A stretch of DNA of 64,000 nucleotides from Gammaproteobacteria bacterium (GCA_026706665.1 JAPOYI010000031.1:1-64000), one strand, 5' to 3'. Shown: positions 38,515-47,222, counted from the stretch's first letter. Translations and numbers: made by a program. Notes: generated by a model from the letters alone, not told the origin.

Positions 38515-40499
38515 ACGATGCCGCGCTGATCGAGCTCGAAGGCATCAGCCGGCGCTACAAGGGACAGGGCGGCGCTTCGACAGTCGCCCTTCGCGATGTC
38601 TCACTGCGCCTTCATGCGGGCGAATTCGTCTGCATCACTGGTCCGTCGGGCTCGGGCAAGTCGACGTTGATGCACGTGCTGGGCTGCCTGGACAGTCCGG
38701 ACAGCGGCGTATACCGGCTGGCGGGCCGCGAAGTATCCGACCTTGGAGGCGACGGCCTGGCCTGGCTGCGCCGGCATTTCTTCGGCTTCGTGTTCCAGAG
38801 CTACAACTTGCTAACCTCCGCTACCGCTGCGGAAAACGTGGAGCTGCCCGCCGTTTACGCTGGCCTGGCGCGCAAGCCGCGACGCGCGAGAGCACTTGAT
38901 CTGCTGGCGGCGTTCGGCCTCGAGGCGCGCGCCAGTCACCGTCCAGCCGCGTTGTCGGGGGGCGAGCAGCAGCGCGTTTCCATCGCCCGCGCCCTCATGA
39001 ACGGCGGTCGGGTGGTCTTGGCGGACGAACCTACCGGTGCGCTGGACCGCAGGAACGGCGACGAAGTTCTGCGGATGCTGGAGGTGTTGGCTCGCCGCGG
39101 GCACACGGTGGTTCTGATCACGCACAATCCCGAAGTGGCCGCGCGAGCAGGACGGCGCATCGAGCTCTTGGGCGGCCGCGTTGTTGCCGATTCCGGGCCA
39201 GGCGCCGAATACCGAAACCGCCTACCGGAAGCAGACGCGCCTGCCATCGAGCGCGTTTCCATGGGCGCGGGGGCGCGGGCGGTCGAATGGCTGCGCTCCG
39301 GCGTGGTCTCGCTCCGCGCCAACCTGCTGCGCACGCGGCGCGTTCGCGCGGTCTTGTCCGTGTTTTGCATCATGCTGGGGGTGTGGTCCGTCGCGACGCT
39401 GTTGATGATCGCGGAAGGCGCCTACCGGCAGACTGTGCAACAAGTGTATCGATTGGGTGCCGACCAATTCGATGTCCACCCCGCGGCGCGGGAAGGGGCG
39501 GCGGCGAACCCGCTGGCGATGGAGGACGCCGCGGCGATCGCCGCGCAGGTGTCGAATGTGCGGCATGTGGCGCCGGAGTTCAGCCAACGCATGACGGTCC
39601 GTCGCGGTGCGGCCGATATGCAGGCGAACGTGGAGAGCATTCTGCCGAAAGCGTCGGGGCCTCCAAATGGATCGGAGTTTCGGGTCCTGAGAAAGGGGGC
39701 AATCATTAGTGAGCGGGACAACGAACATCGTGAGCAGGTCGCGCTGATCGGGTGGGGGATAGAGCGCGAACTCTTTCCGCCGGACGTGGATGCCGTGGAC
39801 CGGCATATGTTGATCGGGAACGTGCCGTTCAGGGTGAAGGGGGTGCTGTCCGGACCGAATGCGACTGCGAAGGAGCGAAATTGGCGCACGGGTCGGGACT
39901 CCGATGTTGTGCTCATACCGTTTCGAACCGGCGCCGCGCTTCTGCACGGCACGGACAAGCCGCAGTTGCTGAGCGTGTTCGTGGAAGACCCGCAGGAAAT
40001 GGGCCAGACCGTCGCCGAAGTGCGGGAGCTCCTGATTCGCAGGCACGGCGGCGCGGATTTCCGCTTCGACTTCGACCCGGACCGCGCTAGACGGGCCGGC
40101 GAAACACGCAGGCAGCTTTGGCTGGGCTTCGGTTCGCTCGGCGGCATTGCGCTTTTGGTCGGGGGCATGGGCGTGATGGCCATCATGCTGATGTCGGTGA
40201 AGGAGCGCACGCGCGAAATCGGCATCCGAATGGCAGCCGGCGCACGGCGAAGGGACATAACGCAGCAGTTCGTCATCGAGGCGGCGGTGCTCGCCACGGT
40301 GGGGGGGATACTGGGCGTGGCGGCTTGCATTGCGACCGGGCCGCTGCTTCGCCTGTTTGATTTTCCCGCCGCGTTCGCGCCGGAAATCGCACTTGCGGCG
40401 CTGGCATTCTCGATGGCGACGGGGCTTATATTCGGCGTCGTTCCGGCTCGACGCGCTTCGGGGCTGGATCCGGTGGCCGCGTTGCGAACCGCAGAGTAA
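38511..40499 (+). CDS. macB: MacB-type macrolide/peptide efflux ABC transporter
   Basis: The product is 662 residues, full length for MacB. The N-terminal ATPase has Walker A GPSGSGKST, FVFQSYNLL Q-loop, signature ALSGGEQQRVSIARAL and Walker B VVLADEPTGALD. The four-helix membrane part starts at RAVLSVFCIMLGVWSVATLL, has a periplasmic MacB_PCD domain (about 310-520), and ends with the FtsX domain (IMLMSVKERTREIGIRMAAG). MacB drives efflux of macrolides or peptides through MacA and a TolC-type channel. Both partners are broken locally, so function would need copies elsewhere. The set interrupts the pmbA-to-ptsO order seen in related genomes. Confidence 0.9.
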   Translation: MNDAALIELEGISRRYKGQGGASTVALRDVSLRLHAGEFVCITGPSGSGKSTLMHVLGCLDSPDSGVYRLAGREVSDLGGDGLAWLRRHFFGFVFQSYNLLTSATAAENVELPAVYAGLARKPRRARALDLLAAFGLEARASHRPAALSGGEQQRVSIARALMNGGRVVLADEPTGALDRRNGDEVLRMLEVLARRGHTVVLITHNPEVAARAGRRIELLGGRVVADSGPGAEYRNRLPEADAPAIERVSMGAGARAVEWLRSGVVSLRANLLRTRRVRAVLSVFCIMLGVWSVATLLMIAEGAYRQTVQQVYRLGADQFDVHPAAREGAAANPLAMEDAAAIAAQVSNVRHVAPEFSQRMTVRRGAADMQANVESILPKASGPPNGSEFRVLRKGAIISERDNEHREQVALIGWGIERELFPPDVDAVDRHMLIGNVPFRVKGVLSGPNATAKERNWRTGRDSDVVLIPFRTGAALLHGTDKPQLLSVFVEDPQEMGQTVAEVRELLIRRHGGADFRFDFDPDRARRAGETRRQLWLGFGSLGGIALLVGGMGVMAIMLMSVKERTREIGIRMAAGARRRDITQQFVIEAAVLATVGGILGVAACIATGPLLRLFDFPAAFAPEIALAALAFSMATGLIFGVVPARRASGLDPVAALRTAE

Positions 40500-40594
40500 C
40501 GCCCAGCTCTTCGCCTCCTTTGGCGGACTTCCCGGGGTCGCGATCGCCCCGCTGTCCGGCGCATAGGCGATGCGATCTTTGCGTTCAGCGAAAG

Positions 40595-40864
40595 CTACTG
40601 CTCTTCGCCGAAACGATCCCCAATCAGGCGGGAGATCGCGGCAAACGCTTCCTCCTCCTCGCCGCCGCTGGTACGCAGCGTCAGGACGGTACCTTGACCG
40701 GCGGCAAGCATCATCACCTTCATGATGCTCTTGGCGTCGACGTTCTTCTCGCCGACGCAGAGCTCGATGCTGCAGGTGAAGGTCTTGGCCAGATTGACGA
40801 GCTTCGCCGCCGCGCGCGCGTGAAGCCCCAGGGCGTTGACGATGACGACTTCTCCATCGGTCAT
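40595..40864 (-). CDS. ptsO: Phosphocarrier protein NPr (HPr-like, nitrogen PTS)
   Basis: The product is 89 residues. The phosphorylatable His lies in NALGLHARAAAKLVNLAKTF and the regulatory-site region is NVDAKSIMKVMMLAAGQGT. This is an HPr fold. Location next to ptsN, hpf and rpoN identifies the nitrogen-PTS form. NPr receives phosphate from EI-Ntr and passes it to PtsN. The usual rapZ gene between ptsN and ptsO is absent; only 48 bp separate them. Confidence 0.93.
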   Translation of the reverse strand: MTDGEVVIVNALGLHARAAAKLVNLAKTFTCSIELCVGEKNVDAKSIMKVMMLAAGQGTVLTLRTSGGEEEEAFAAISRLIGDRFGEEQ

Positions 40865-40912
40865 GGGTGTTGCCGAAAACAGGTCACGTGGCCTGTCGGG
40901 AACCAGGAAAGT

Positions 40913-41392
40913 TCACGCGGCCGCCGCGCCATCGAGCATGGCCATCACTTCACGGAACAGCTCGCCGTCATCCTGGGCGCGGCGCAATCGAATCGGATTG
41001 GCCGGTTCGTTCAGCACGCTGACCAACACGCCGAGGATGTCGAGGTGAACCTGCGCGGCATCGCGGGGAACCACGAGCGTGAAAACGAGATCGACGCGGC
41101 GGTCGTCCGGCGCATCGAAGTCGATGGGTTGCGCCAGGCGCATGAAAGCCGCGAGGGGCCGCTCGCACTGCATGCGGCAGTGCGGGACCGCCACACCGTC
41201 GCCCAGACCGGTGCTGCCGAGGCGTTCGCGCGCGAGCAACTCGCGAAGCAGGAGCCTGGCGTCCACGTCGGGATTCTGCGCGGCAATAAGCTGTGCGGCC
41301 CGTTCGAGGGCCGATTTCCTCGAAGCTGCATGTAGGTCCGTTCGTGTGCAGCCGGGGTGGAGGACTGATCGAAAGTTGATCATGGTGCTCAA
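40913..41392 (-). CDS. ptsN: Nitrogen-PTS EIIA protein PtsN
   Basis: The product is 159 residues. GLGDGVAVPHCRMQCERPLA holds the phosphorylated His of the EIIA-Ntr fold, and VDLVFTLVVPRDAAQVHLDI is a conserved strand-helix. The ATG at 41392 is used; ATG 41383 (MINFRSVLHP) is the more usual start. PtsN links PEP and nitrogen state to potassium transport and sigma-54 functions. It lies between hpf and ptsO in the rpoN operon. Confidence 0.93.
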   Translation of the reverse strand: MSTMINFRSVLHPGCTRTDLHAASRKSALERAAQLIAAQNPDVDARLLLRELLARERLGSTGLGDGVAVPHCRMQCERPLAAFMRLAQPIDFDAPDDRRVDLVFTLVVPRDAAQVHLDILGVLVSVLNEPANPIRLRRAQDDGELFREVMAMLDGAAAA

Positions 41393-41416
41393 GTCCTTGA
41401 GGCATCCGAGCCGGGG

Positions 41417-41719
41417 CTACACCGTCCGCGTGCGGTGATCCGAGATCTTTTCCTTGTGTTTGAGCACCTGGCGGTCGAGCTTGTTCGACAACGCGTCGAT
41501 GGCGGCGTAGAGGTCCGAGTCGTCGGCGCTGGCGAAGAGTTCGACGCCGTTCGCGTGGACGGTGGCCTCGGCCCGCTGCACCAGCTTGTCGACGGACAGG
41601 ACCACGCGGACATTGGTGATGTGGTCGTAATGACGTTCCAGGCGTCCGATCTTGTTCTCGGCATAGGCCCGAATGGCATCGGTGACCTCCAGGTGGTGTC
41701 CGGAAATGTTCAGTTGCAT
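41417..41719 (-). CDS. hpf: Ribosome hibernation-promoting factor
   Basis: The product is 100 residues from the ATG at 41719. It begins MQLNISGHHLEVTDAIRAYA and continues with the conserved KIGRLERHYDHITNVRVVLS and DLYAAIDALSNKLDRQVLKH, the short HPF/YhbH form. It binds the 30S decoding region in stationary phase to form 100S dimers. The frame extends upstream to 41809, but those residues look non-coding. Upstream lies R2 copy b, then rpoN. Confidence 0.94.
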   Translation of the reverse strand: MQLNISGHHLEVTDAIRAYAENKIGRLERHYDHITNVRVVLSVDKLVQRAEATVHANGVELFASADDSDLYAAIDALSNKLDRQVLKHKEKISDHRTRTV

Positions 41720-41800
41720 GAAGACTCCCTGTCTGGTTTGCGGTTGACTTCTCGAGAATGTTCGGTGTCCCCCGAACCATTGGAACGCGGGGACTTCCGA

Positions 41801-41908
41801 GTGCCCCACAGCCGGTGCCTTCGGCTCCGGGTGTGGCCCGGCCCCACTCGACTCCCATGCAACAACCGCATCCGGTCGCTGACGCTCCTTGGATGCGTTT
41901 GTTTCATG
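41801..41908 (+). repeat. R2 structured repeat, copy b (between rpoN and hpf)
   Basis: This intergenic copy runs GTGCCCCACAGCCGG to TTTGTTTCATG. Stem 1 is CCACA (41806-41810) with TGTGG (41832-41836). The second element has arms CATGCAACAA (41856-41865) and TTGTTTCATG (41899-41908) with a 33-bp spacer. It is oriented opposite to the rpoN-hpf transcription, so the operon mRNA would carry its complement. Confidence 0.85.
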
Positions 41909-41927
41909 AGAGGGGTTCCCACGACGG

Positions 41928-43415
41928 TCAAACCAATCTCCGCCGGTCGTTGGAGGAAGGTATCGCCATGGACTCCCGGTACTTTGCGACGGTTCGGCGC
42001 GCCACTGCTATGTTGCGTTCGCGAAGCATGGACGCAATCCTGCTGTCGCTCAATGGCCTGTTCGGATTCTCCTCGCCGACGTATCGCCTGATGAGTGCGC
42101 GGATAGCGGTGCTGGACACTTCTCCCCCGGTCGCGGTGCCGACATGGCTTGAGAAAAAGTACTTGAGCTCGAAGATTCCGCGCGGTGTCCGCATGTACTT
42201 GCGAGTCGTAACGCGCGAAATCGTCGACTCGTGCATCCCCACGGCATTCGCGATGTCCGCGAGGACGAGGGGTTTCATCGCCTCTTCGCCATGGTCGAGG
42301 AAACCGCGCTGGCGCTCGACGATCTGGGTCGCGACCTTGAGCAGCGTTTCATTGCGGTTCCTCAAGCTCTTCAGAAACCAGCGGGCATCCTGCAGGTTGT
42401 TGCGCAGAAACGCGTTGTCGGCGCTCGAATCCCCACGCCGCACCAGGCTGGCGTATTCGTCGTTGATGCGTAGCGTCGGCAGGGACTCGGTATTGAGTTC
42501 CACCAACCAGCGCCCCCTGTCCCCGTTAAAGTCCTTGCGCACGAACACGTCGGGCTCGATGTACTCGCAATCGAAGTCGCCGACCGCCGCACCGGGACGG
42601 GGGTTCAGCGATCGGATCAGTTCCATGGCCCGCCTTAGCATGTCCACTTCGAGCCCGGAACCACGCGCGAGGGCGTTGAGGTCGCCCCGTGCGAGCGTGT
42701 CGAAGTGTCGCTCGACCAGCGCGACGGCATCGTCGCGCGAGGGCGTGTCCGCGGGCAACTGGTGGAGTTGCAAAAGCAGGCACTCGCGCAGATTCCTGGC
42801 GCCGACTCCCGCCGGCTCGAACTGCTGCACGCGCGCAAGCACCGCCTCCACGCCCTCGGCGGAAACGTCCTGCCCACCGAGTGCGCCGGCGATGGATTCG
42901 GCGATGTCCTGGAGGTCGACCTGCAGCATCCCGTCGGCATCGATGGCTTCGATGATGGCTGCGGCGACAAGCTTGTCCCGTGGCGGCATCGGCGAGAGGT
43001 TCAGTTGCCACAGGAGATGATCGGCGAGGGATTCGGAAGCGGGGTTGTCGAAGTCCACGCCTTCGGGCAAGGCAAGCGATGTCGGAGTCGACGCCTGGTA
43101 GACGTCATCCCAGCTCGTGTCGACCGGGAGTTCGTCGGGAATGCCCAGATCTTCGATTGAGCCATCGTTTTCGACGTCACCTTCCGGCGCGGATTCTTCG
43201 CGGCGTTCCCATTCGGGATCGCTCCCGAGATCTTCCGTCGCGATGTCGCCGAGGCCGTCGTCTTCGGCCAGTTCGAGCATTGGATTCGTTTCGAGGGCTT
43301 CGCGTATCTCGAGGTTCAGTTCCATGGACGAGAGTTGCATCAGGCGAATCGCCTGCTGCAACTGCGGCGTCATCTTCATCTGCTGGCCGAACCTGAGCGA
43401 AAGGGACTGTTTCAT
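41928..43415 (-). CDS. rpoN: RNA polymerase sigma-54 factor
   Basis: The product is 495 residues from the ATG at 43415. Region I is MKQSLSLRFGQQMKMTPQLQ then QAIRLMQLSSMEL. An acidic region II follows (DDGLGDIATEDLGSDPEWER). The core-binding part leads to the DNA-binding helix-turn-helix (HESTISRVTTRKYMRTPRG), and the RpoN box reads ARRTVAKYRESM close to the C-terminus. Sigma-54 serves promoters opened by AAA+ enhancer-binding proteins. Context lptB-rpoN-hpf-ptsN is the conserved order. The extension to 43490 is read through repeat sequence and is unlikely to be native. Confidence 0.95.
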   Translation of the reverse strand: MKQSLSLRFGQQMKMTPQLQQAIRLMQLSSMELNLEIREALETNPMLELAEDDGLGDIATEDLGSDPEWERREESAPEGDVENDGSIEDLGIPDELPVDTSWDDVYQASTPTSLALPEGVDFDNPASESLADHLLWQLNLSPMPPRDKLVAAAIIEAIDADGMLQVDLQDIAESIAGALGGQDVSAEGVEAVLARVQQFEPAGVGARNLRECLLLQLHQLPADTPSRDDAVALVERHFDTLARGDLNALARGSGLEVDMLRRAMELIRSLNPRPGAAVGDFDCEYIEPDVFVRKDFNGDRGRWLVELNTESLPTLRINDEYASLVRRGDSSADNAFLRNNLQDARWFLKSLRNRNETLLKVATQIVERQRGFLDHGEEAMKPLVLADIANAVGMHESTISRVTTRKYMRTPRGIFELKYFFSSHVGTATGGEVSSTAIRALIRRYVGEENPNRPLSDSRIASMLRERNIAVARRTVAKYRESMAIPSSNDRRRLV

Positions 43416-43424
43416 TCGGCGTTC

Positions 43425-43483
43425 AGCGGTTGTTCCATGGACGGCGAGCGGGGACGGGCCACAGGTGGCGGCAGAGGGCGCGG
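43425..43483 (-). repeat. R2 structured repeat, partial copy f (upstream of rpoN)
   Basis: On the minus strand this holds the CTGTGGCCCGTCCCCGCTCG part of R2 and the left arm CATGGAACAA, then stops before the right arm, 10 bp from the rpoN ATG. It directly abuts R1 copy c. It is therefore a truncated copy missing about half of the second element. Confidence 0.7.
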
Positions 43484-43577
43484 CTTGCATGGAAGTACGC
43501 CTCCGCCGCCGGGGTGACGGCTAGCACTTTCTCACGCGTCAGCGGTGGGGGAACCTTCCCCGGCTGAGGGCTCCCGG
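43478..43577 (+). repeat. R1 structured repeat, copy c (between lptB and rpoN)
   Basis: It begins GCGCGGCTTGCATGGAAG and ends GGCTGAGGGCTCCCGG, exactly at the lptB stop codon. Stem 1 is GGAAGT/ACTTTC with one G-T pair. Stem 2 is GGGGAA/TTCCCC with loop CC (near 43548-43561). It sits within the lptB-rpoN operon, so it would be transcribed as its complement. Confidence 0.8.
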
Positions 43578-44339
43578 TCACAGTTCGAACCGTTCTCCAA
43601 GGTATACGCTTCTCACGGTCTCGTCGGATAGTATGGCGTCGGCATCGCCGGCCGCAATAACGTGCCCGTCGTTTACGATGTAGGCGCGATCGCAGATGTC
43701 GAGTGTTTCCCTGACGTTGTGGTCGGTGATGAGGACGCCGATCCGGCGCTCCGCAAGGTCACGGATCTCGTCCTTGATGTCGGCAACGGAGATCGGGTCG
43801 ACGCCGGAAAAGGGTTCGTCAAGCAGCATGAATGCGGGCTCCGCCGCGAGCGCCCGGGCGATCTCGACGCGGCGGCGCTCTCCTCCGGACAACTGTTCGC
43901 CCCTGGCGGCCTGGACGTCCGTCAGGCGAAACTCGTCCAGCAGGCGATCTACGAGCTGTCGCCGCGCCTGGCGGTCCAGATCACCTCGCAGTTCCACGAC
44001 CGCCCTCAAGTTGTCCTTCACGGACAGCTTTCTGAACACGCTCGCTTCCTGTGGCAGGTAACCGATGCCGGCGCGCGCCCTCGCGTGCATCGGGGCACGG
44101 CTCAGGTCCGTCCCGTCGAGGAGGATCGACCCGGCGTCCATCCGGACCAATCCGACGATCATGTAGAAGCAGGTTGTTTTTCCTGCACCGTTCGGCCCGA
44201 GTAGCCCGACGATCTCTCCACTGGACAGGGCAATGTCCAGACCTTCGACGACGGTGCGGCCGCGATAGCGCTTTGTCAGGTTGGTTGCGGCGAGTCGGGA
44301 ACTGCCGCCTGAACCGTGGTCGGGGGGGGACGTGGACAC
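43578..44339 (-). CDS. lptB: LPS export ABC transporter ATP-binding protein LptB
   Basis: The product is 253 residues. Walker A is [12 protein letters not shown], followed by [34 protein letters not shown] (Q-loop), signature [17 protein letters not shown], Walker [14 protein letters not shown] and switch H in [11 protein letters not shown]. These are LptB-specific wordings. LptB powers extraction of lipopolysaccharide by LptFG. It lies directly after lptA (3 bp) and before rpoN. The first 13 residues ([13 protein letters not shown]) are a non-conserved extension. Confidence 0.96.
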   Translation of the reverse strand: MSTSPPDHGSGGSSRLAATNLTKRYRGRTVVEGLDIALSSGEIVGLLGPNGAGKTTCFYMIVGLVRMDAGSILLDGTDLSRAPMHARARAGIGYLPQEASVFRKLSVKDNLRAVVELRGDLDRQARRQLVDRLLDEFRLTDVQAARGEQLSGGERRRVEIARALAAEPAFMLLDEPFSGVDPISVADIKDEIRDLAERRIGVLITDHNVRETLDICDRAYIVNDGHVIAAGDADAILSDETVRSVYLGERFEL

Positions 44340-44342
44340 GCG

Positions 44343-45023
44343 TTACGGGCTGTTTTCTTGCGAGGGGTACCCCCTCGCGCTCCCCGGCTGAATGATCATT
44401 TCGACGCCTTCGTGCTCGCCGGTGGCTACCACTTTGCCCTGGCGGATGTCGTATGTGATGACGTCGCCGCGGAACTCGTCGCTGTCGCGGGTGAGGAAGG
44501 CGCGTCCGATCAGCTCGATGCGCGCATCGGCCGGGCGATAGACGATATTGGACGCGCGGGCCTCGATGAATCCTGCGCCGGGTCCCGCCTGCTGCCGGTA
44601 GTGGGCGGGGTCACCCCGCGCGTCCATCAGGGTGATCCGGTCGCCCTCGCTCTCGATGACCACCCGGTCCGCCGTTAGGCGCATCGACCCCTGGCCGATT
44701 TGCACGGAACCCGTGGCCACCACCCGTTTGGCCGGGGAGTCAGCAGATGCGCCGTCGGCCGTGGAAGACGAGAGCCCGCCGACGAGAAGATCGCCCTCCA
44801 CGTTGTCGGCGCGGAAATGAATCGGTTCATCGGCGTCGTCCGGCAGGGCATGCACCTCTGCCGTGAACCCTCCCGGGGACCCTCCCGGGGACCCGAAAAG
44901 CAGTAGGGCGCACAGGAGAGGTCCGCGCCGTGCAGAAGACGCCGGTGGTTTCAGGGAATCCGTCAGTCTGGCTCGATAACGCCGTGGACCTGTCGGCCCG
45001 GTCCCGATAGCAGCTTCATCCAT
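44343..45023 (-). CDS. lptA: LPS periplasmic transport protein LptA
   Basis: The product is 226 residues. A hydrophobic leader (LLCALLLFGSPGG) precedes the OstA/LptA beta-jellyroll: PIHFRADNVEGDL, ATGSVQIGQGSMRLTADRVV and DEFRGDVITYDIRQGKVVAT. It forms the periplasmic bridge for lipopolysaccharide between LptC and LptD. The ATG at 45023 overlaps lptC by 61 bp, and no better start was seen. The SPGGSPGG stretch comes from a short direct DNA repeat. The last dozen residues (ARGYPSQENSP) are read from an R1-related segment with a perfect hairpin. Confidence 0.88.
   Translation of the reverse strand: MDEAAIGTGPTGPRRYRARLTDSLKPPASSARRGPLLCALLLFGSPGGSPGGFTAEVHALPDDADEPIHFRADNVEGDLLVGGLSSSTADGASADSPAKRVVATGSVQIGQGSMRLTADRVVIESEGDRITLMDARGDPAHYRQQAGPGAGFIEARASNIVYRPADARIELIGRAFLTRDSDEFRGDVITYDIRQGKVVATGEHEGVEMIIQPGSARGYPSQENSP
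44351..44395. repeat. R1-related tail segment with hairpin at the lptA 3' end
   Basis: GCGAGGGG (44360-44367) and CCCCTCGC (44371-44378) form a perfect 8-bp stem with loop TAC. The following GCTCCCCGGCTGAA resembles the end of R1. The whole segment is closest to the insertion inside R1 copy d (TGTGAGGGACACCCTCTCGC). It encodes the last residues of LptA. Confidence 0.6.
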
Positions 45024-45547
45024 CCGCGTTCCATGTCGGCCTCGAATCCCGATGCCGTCGTCTTGCTGCCGGAAGTCTCGATCATAACAGCTTGGTCCGT
45101 GCGGGCGAATTGCCGCGCCGGATAGACATCGAGCACCGCCGTTGTCAGTGCGAACAGGCGTCCGTCGTCGTGCCGTCTCGTCAGTTCCACGTTATCGCGG
45201 AGCAGCAGGTGCTCTTCCGTTTCGACATCGTCGACGACCCGCTCCCGGATCTCCCCGCGCGAGGCGTTTGCCTCCCAGGGCGGCCCCGACTTCTGGCTCA
45301 GGCGGATGACCGGGTTCTCGAAATAGGTGACGCTGCGTTCCTCGAACTGCTTGATCCGGTCGGCCCGGAGCCGGTAGCGAACACCCCCGTCGGCGCCGTA
45401 CCTGGTTATGGTCGCACCTTCCATGTAGATGTCGGGTTCATCCGCAAGTTCCGGGGGAAGGGGGGGAGGTGCCCGTTCGCCGGAATACATGTAGACCAGC
45501 GTCAGCACCAACGCGGATATGCCTGCGGCGGCGTATCGGCGAATCAC
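44963..45547 (-). CDS. lptC: LPS export system protein LptC
   Basis: From the GTG at 45547, which overlaps the kdsC stop, the product is 194 residues. It has one N-terminal membrane helix (YAAAGISALVLTLVYMYSG) and the LptC fold: YMEGATITRYGADGGVRYRL, FEERSVTYFENPVIRL, and a C-terminal SGFEADMERGWMKLLSGPG. LptC sits in the inner membrane with LptBFG and hands lipopolysaccharide to LptA. The longer frame to 45796 is out of the kdsC frame and not supported. Confidence 0.9.
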   Translation of the reverse strand: MIRRYAAAGISALVLTLVYMYSGERAPPPLPPELADEPDIYMEGATITRYGADGGVRYRLRADRIKQFEERSVTYFENPVIRLSQKSGPPWEANASRGEIRERVVDDVETEEHLLLRDNVELTRRHDDGRLFALTTAVLDVYPARQFARTDQAVMIETSGSKTTASGFEADMERGWMKLLSGPGRQVHGVIEPD

Positions 45548-46140
45548 CGGGGCCACGCATCCGCCTCGGCCAGGGCGGACGCCCAGAGTCCCTTGGCGAC
45601 CAGGATGAGGTGGCAGATTTCCCGCACCGCGCCGGCGCCGCCGCCGGCCGCAGTGACGTAGTCCGCTCGCGCGGCGACTTCCGGGTGGGCCTCCCGAACC
45701 GACAGCCGCATGCCGACGCGATCGAACAGCGGCAGGTCCGGTATGTCGTCTCCGGCATGGGCCATTCGTTCCGCCATGATGCCGGACTCGCTGCACAGCC
45801 TGCCGAGGGCCGCGGTCTTGTCTTCAACGCCCTGGTAGGCGTGGGCGATACCTAGTTCGGATACGCGTCGCGCCGTGGCCCCGGAAGAGCGGCCCGAGAT
45901 GACGGCGACGGGGATGCCCGCCGCCTGGAGCATCTTGATGGCCGCTCCATCCTGCGCGAAAAAAGCCTTCATCTCAGCCGCTTTTTCAGCCGCCCCTGCT
46001 CCCGCCGACAGGCCTTTGGAATCCGCGTAGTAGATGCGACCGTCCGTCATCACGCCGTCCACATCCAGGATCAGCAGGTCGACGTCCCGCGCGAGCGCGA
46101 GCGCGGACGCAGGAAAGATCTCGGTCCCGGGGTGTTTCAT
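45544..46140 (-). CDS. kdsC: 3-deoxy-D-manno-octulosonate 8-phosphate phosphatase KdsC
   Basis: The product is 198 residues from the ATG at 46140. HAD motifs are visible: LLILDVDGVMTDGRIYYADS (nucleophile D), AVISGRSSGATARRVSELGI, and the terminal MAHAGDDIPDLPLFDRVGM. It removes phosphate from Kdo-8-P in Kdo synthesis for lipid A. A run of about 10 extra residues (GLSAGAGAAEKAAEM) lies between motif 1 and MKAFFAQDGAAIKML. The start overlaps the yrbG stop by 4 bp. The isomerase gene kdsD, usually upstream, is absent. Confidence 0.92.
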   Translation of the reverse strand: MKHPGTEIFPASALALARDVDLLILDVDGVMTDGRIYYADSKGLSAGAGAAEKAAEMKAFFAQDGAAIKMLQAAGIPVAVISGRSSGATARRVSELGIAHAYQGVEDKTAALGRLCSESGIMAERMAHAGDDIPDLPLFDRVGMRLSVREAHPEVAARADYVTAAGGGAGAVREICHLILVAKGLWASALAEADAWPR

Positions 46141-47096
46141 GCCTGGGTGTATAGCAGCACGTTGTAGCCGATCCAGGCGAGCGCCATGACGCATCCTTCA
46201 AAGCGCGTGATGATCGGTCGCGAGCCGAGTCCGTAGGCGAACAGGACGAGCAGCAGGGTCAGCGCGGCCATCATCCCGTAGTCCCGCCACAGCACCTGGA
46301 TATCGAGGCCGACGGGCGCTATCAGTGCCGGCACCGCAAGTACCGCCACGATATTGAGAATGTTGGAGCCGACGACATTTCCGATGGCGATGTCCGGATG
46401 CCCCTTGATGGCCGCGGCGAGGGTTGCCGCGAGTTCCGGGAGACTGGTGCCGATCGCGATCACGGTGAGGCCGATGATCAGTTCGCTGACGCCGAGATAC
46501 TCCGCGACCTCAGTGGCCGCCCAGACGAGGGTCTGCGCCGATGCGAGCAGTACGCCGAGGCCGACGATCAGGTACACGAGCGCACGCCCCATGGGCATGC
46601 CCTCGAGTCCTTCCAACTCCTCCTGGATCGCTTCGGGCAACTCAGGTTTCCGGCGCTGCGAGCGCACCAGGTGATGGATGATCAGGCTTAGTCCGGCCAC
46701 CAGCAACAGCCCGTCGACCACCCCCAGGTGCAAGTCGTGAAGACACCACAACGCGAGCAGTGTCACGCCGATCAGCCAGGGCAGTTCGACTTTCAGCACT
46801 GAGGCCGCGAACGGCAGAGGCGCCAGCATCGCAGTGACACCGAGCACCAGCCCGATGTTGGCGATGTTGGATCCGATCGCGTTGCCAACTGCCAGGATGG
46901 GAGTCCCCTCGATGGCGGCGGCGAGGGCCACCAGGATTTCCGGCGCCGACGTGCCGATGGAGACGACGGTGAGGCCGATGAGTATCTTCGATGCCCCGAG
47001 GTTGTTCGCCGTCGCCGCTGCGCCCGCCACGAATCGGTCCGCACTCCATACCAGAGTGATGAAGCCGACGATCAGACCCAGGACGGGAAGCCACAT
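46137..47096 (-). CDS. yrbG: Calcium/sodium antiporter, CaxA/YrbG family
   Basis: The product is 319 residues with about ten membrane segments in two inverted halves. Each half carries the alpha-repeat: LTVVSIGTSAPEILVALAAA with GNAIGSNIANIGLVLG, and LTVIAIGTSLPELAATLAAA with GNVVGSNILNIVAVL. This is the K+-independent Na+/Ca2+ exchanger family. It is the first gene of the kdsC-lptCAB run. It diverges from ibaG, with about 126 bp between starts. Confidence 0.94.
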   Translation of the reverse strand: MWLPVLGLIVGFITLVWSADRFVAGAAATANNLGASKILIGLTVVSIGTSAPEILVALAAAIEGTPILAVGNAIGSNIANIGLVLGVTAMLAPLPFAASVLKVELPWLIGVTLLALWCLHDLHLGVVDGLLLVAGLSLIIHHLVRSQRRKPELPEAIQEELEGLEGMPMGRALVYLIVGLGVLLASAQTLVWAATEVAEYLGVSELIIGLTVIAIGTSLPELAATLAAAIKGHPDIAIGNVVGSNILNIVAVLAVPALIAPVGLDIQVLWRDYGMMAALTLLLVLFAYGLGSRPIITRFEGCVMALAWIGYNVLLYTQA

Positions 47097-47222
47097 AGAG
47101 GATTTCGCGGAGTGGTGACCTCAAGCATTGCAACATTGGCACTGTTGCGTCAATCGGGCGGGTCGCCGCTCGGTCCGGCAACCGTGGACGATGGGTGGAC
47201 CGTGATAACCTCAACGCCGAAC

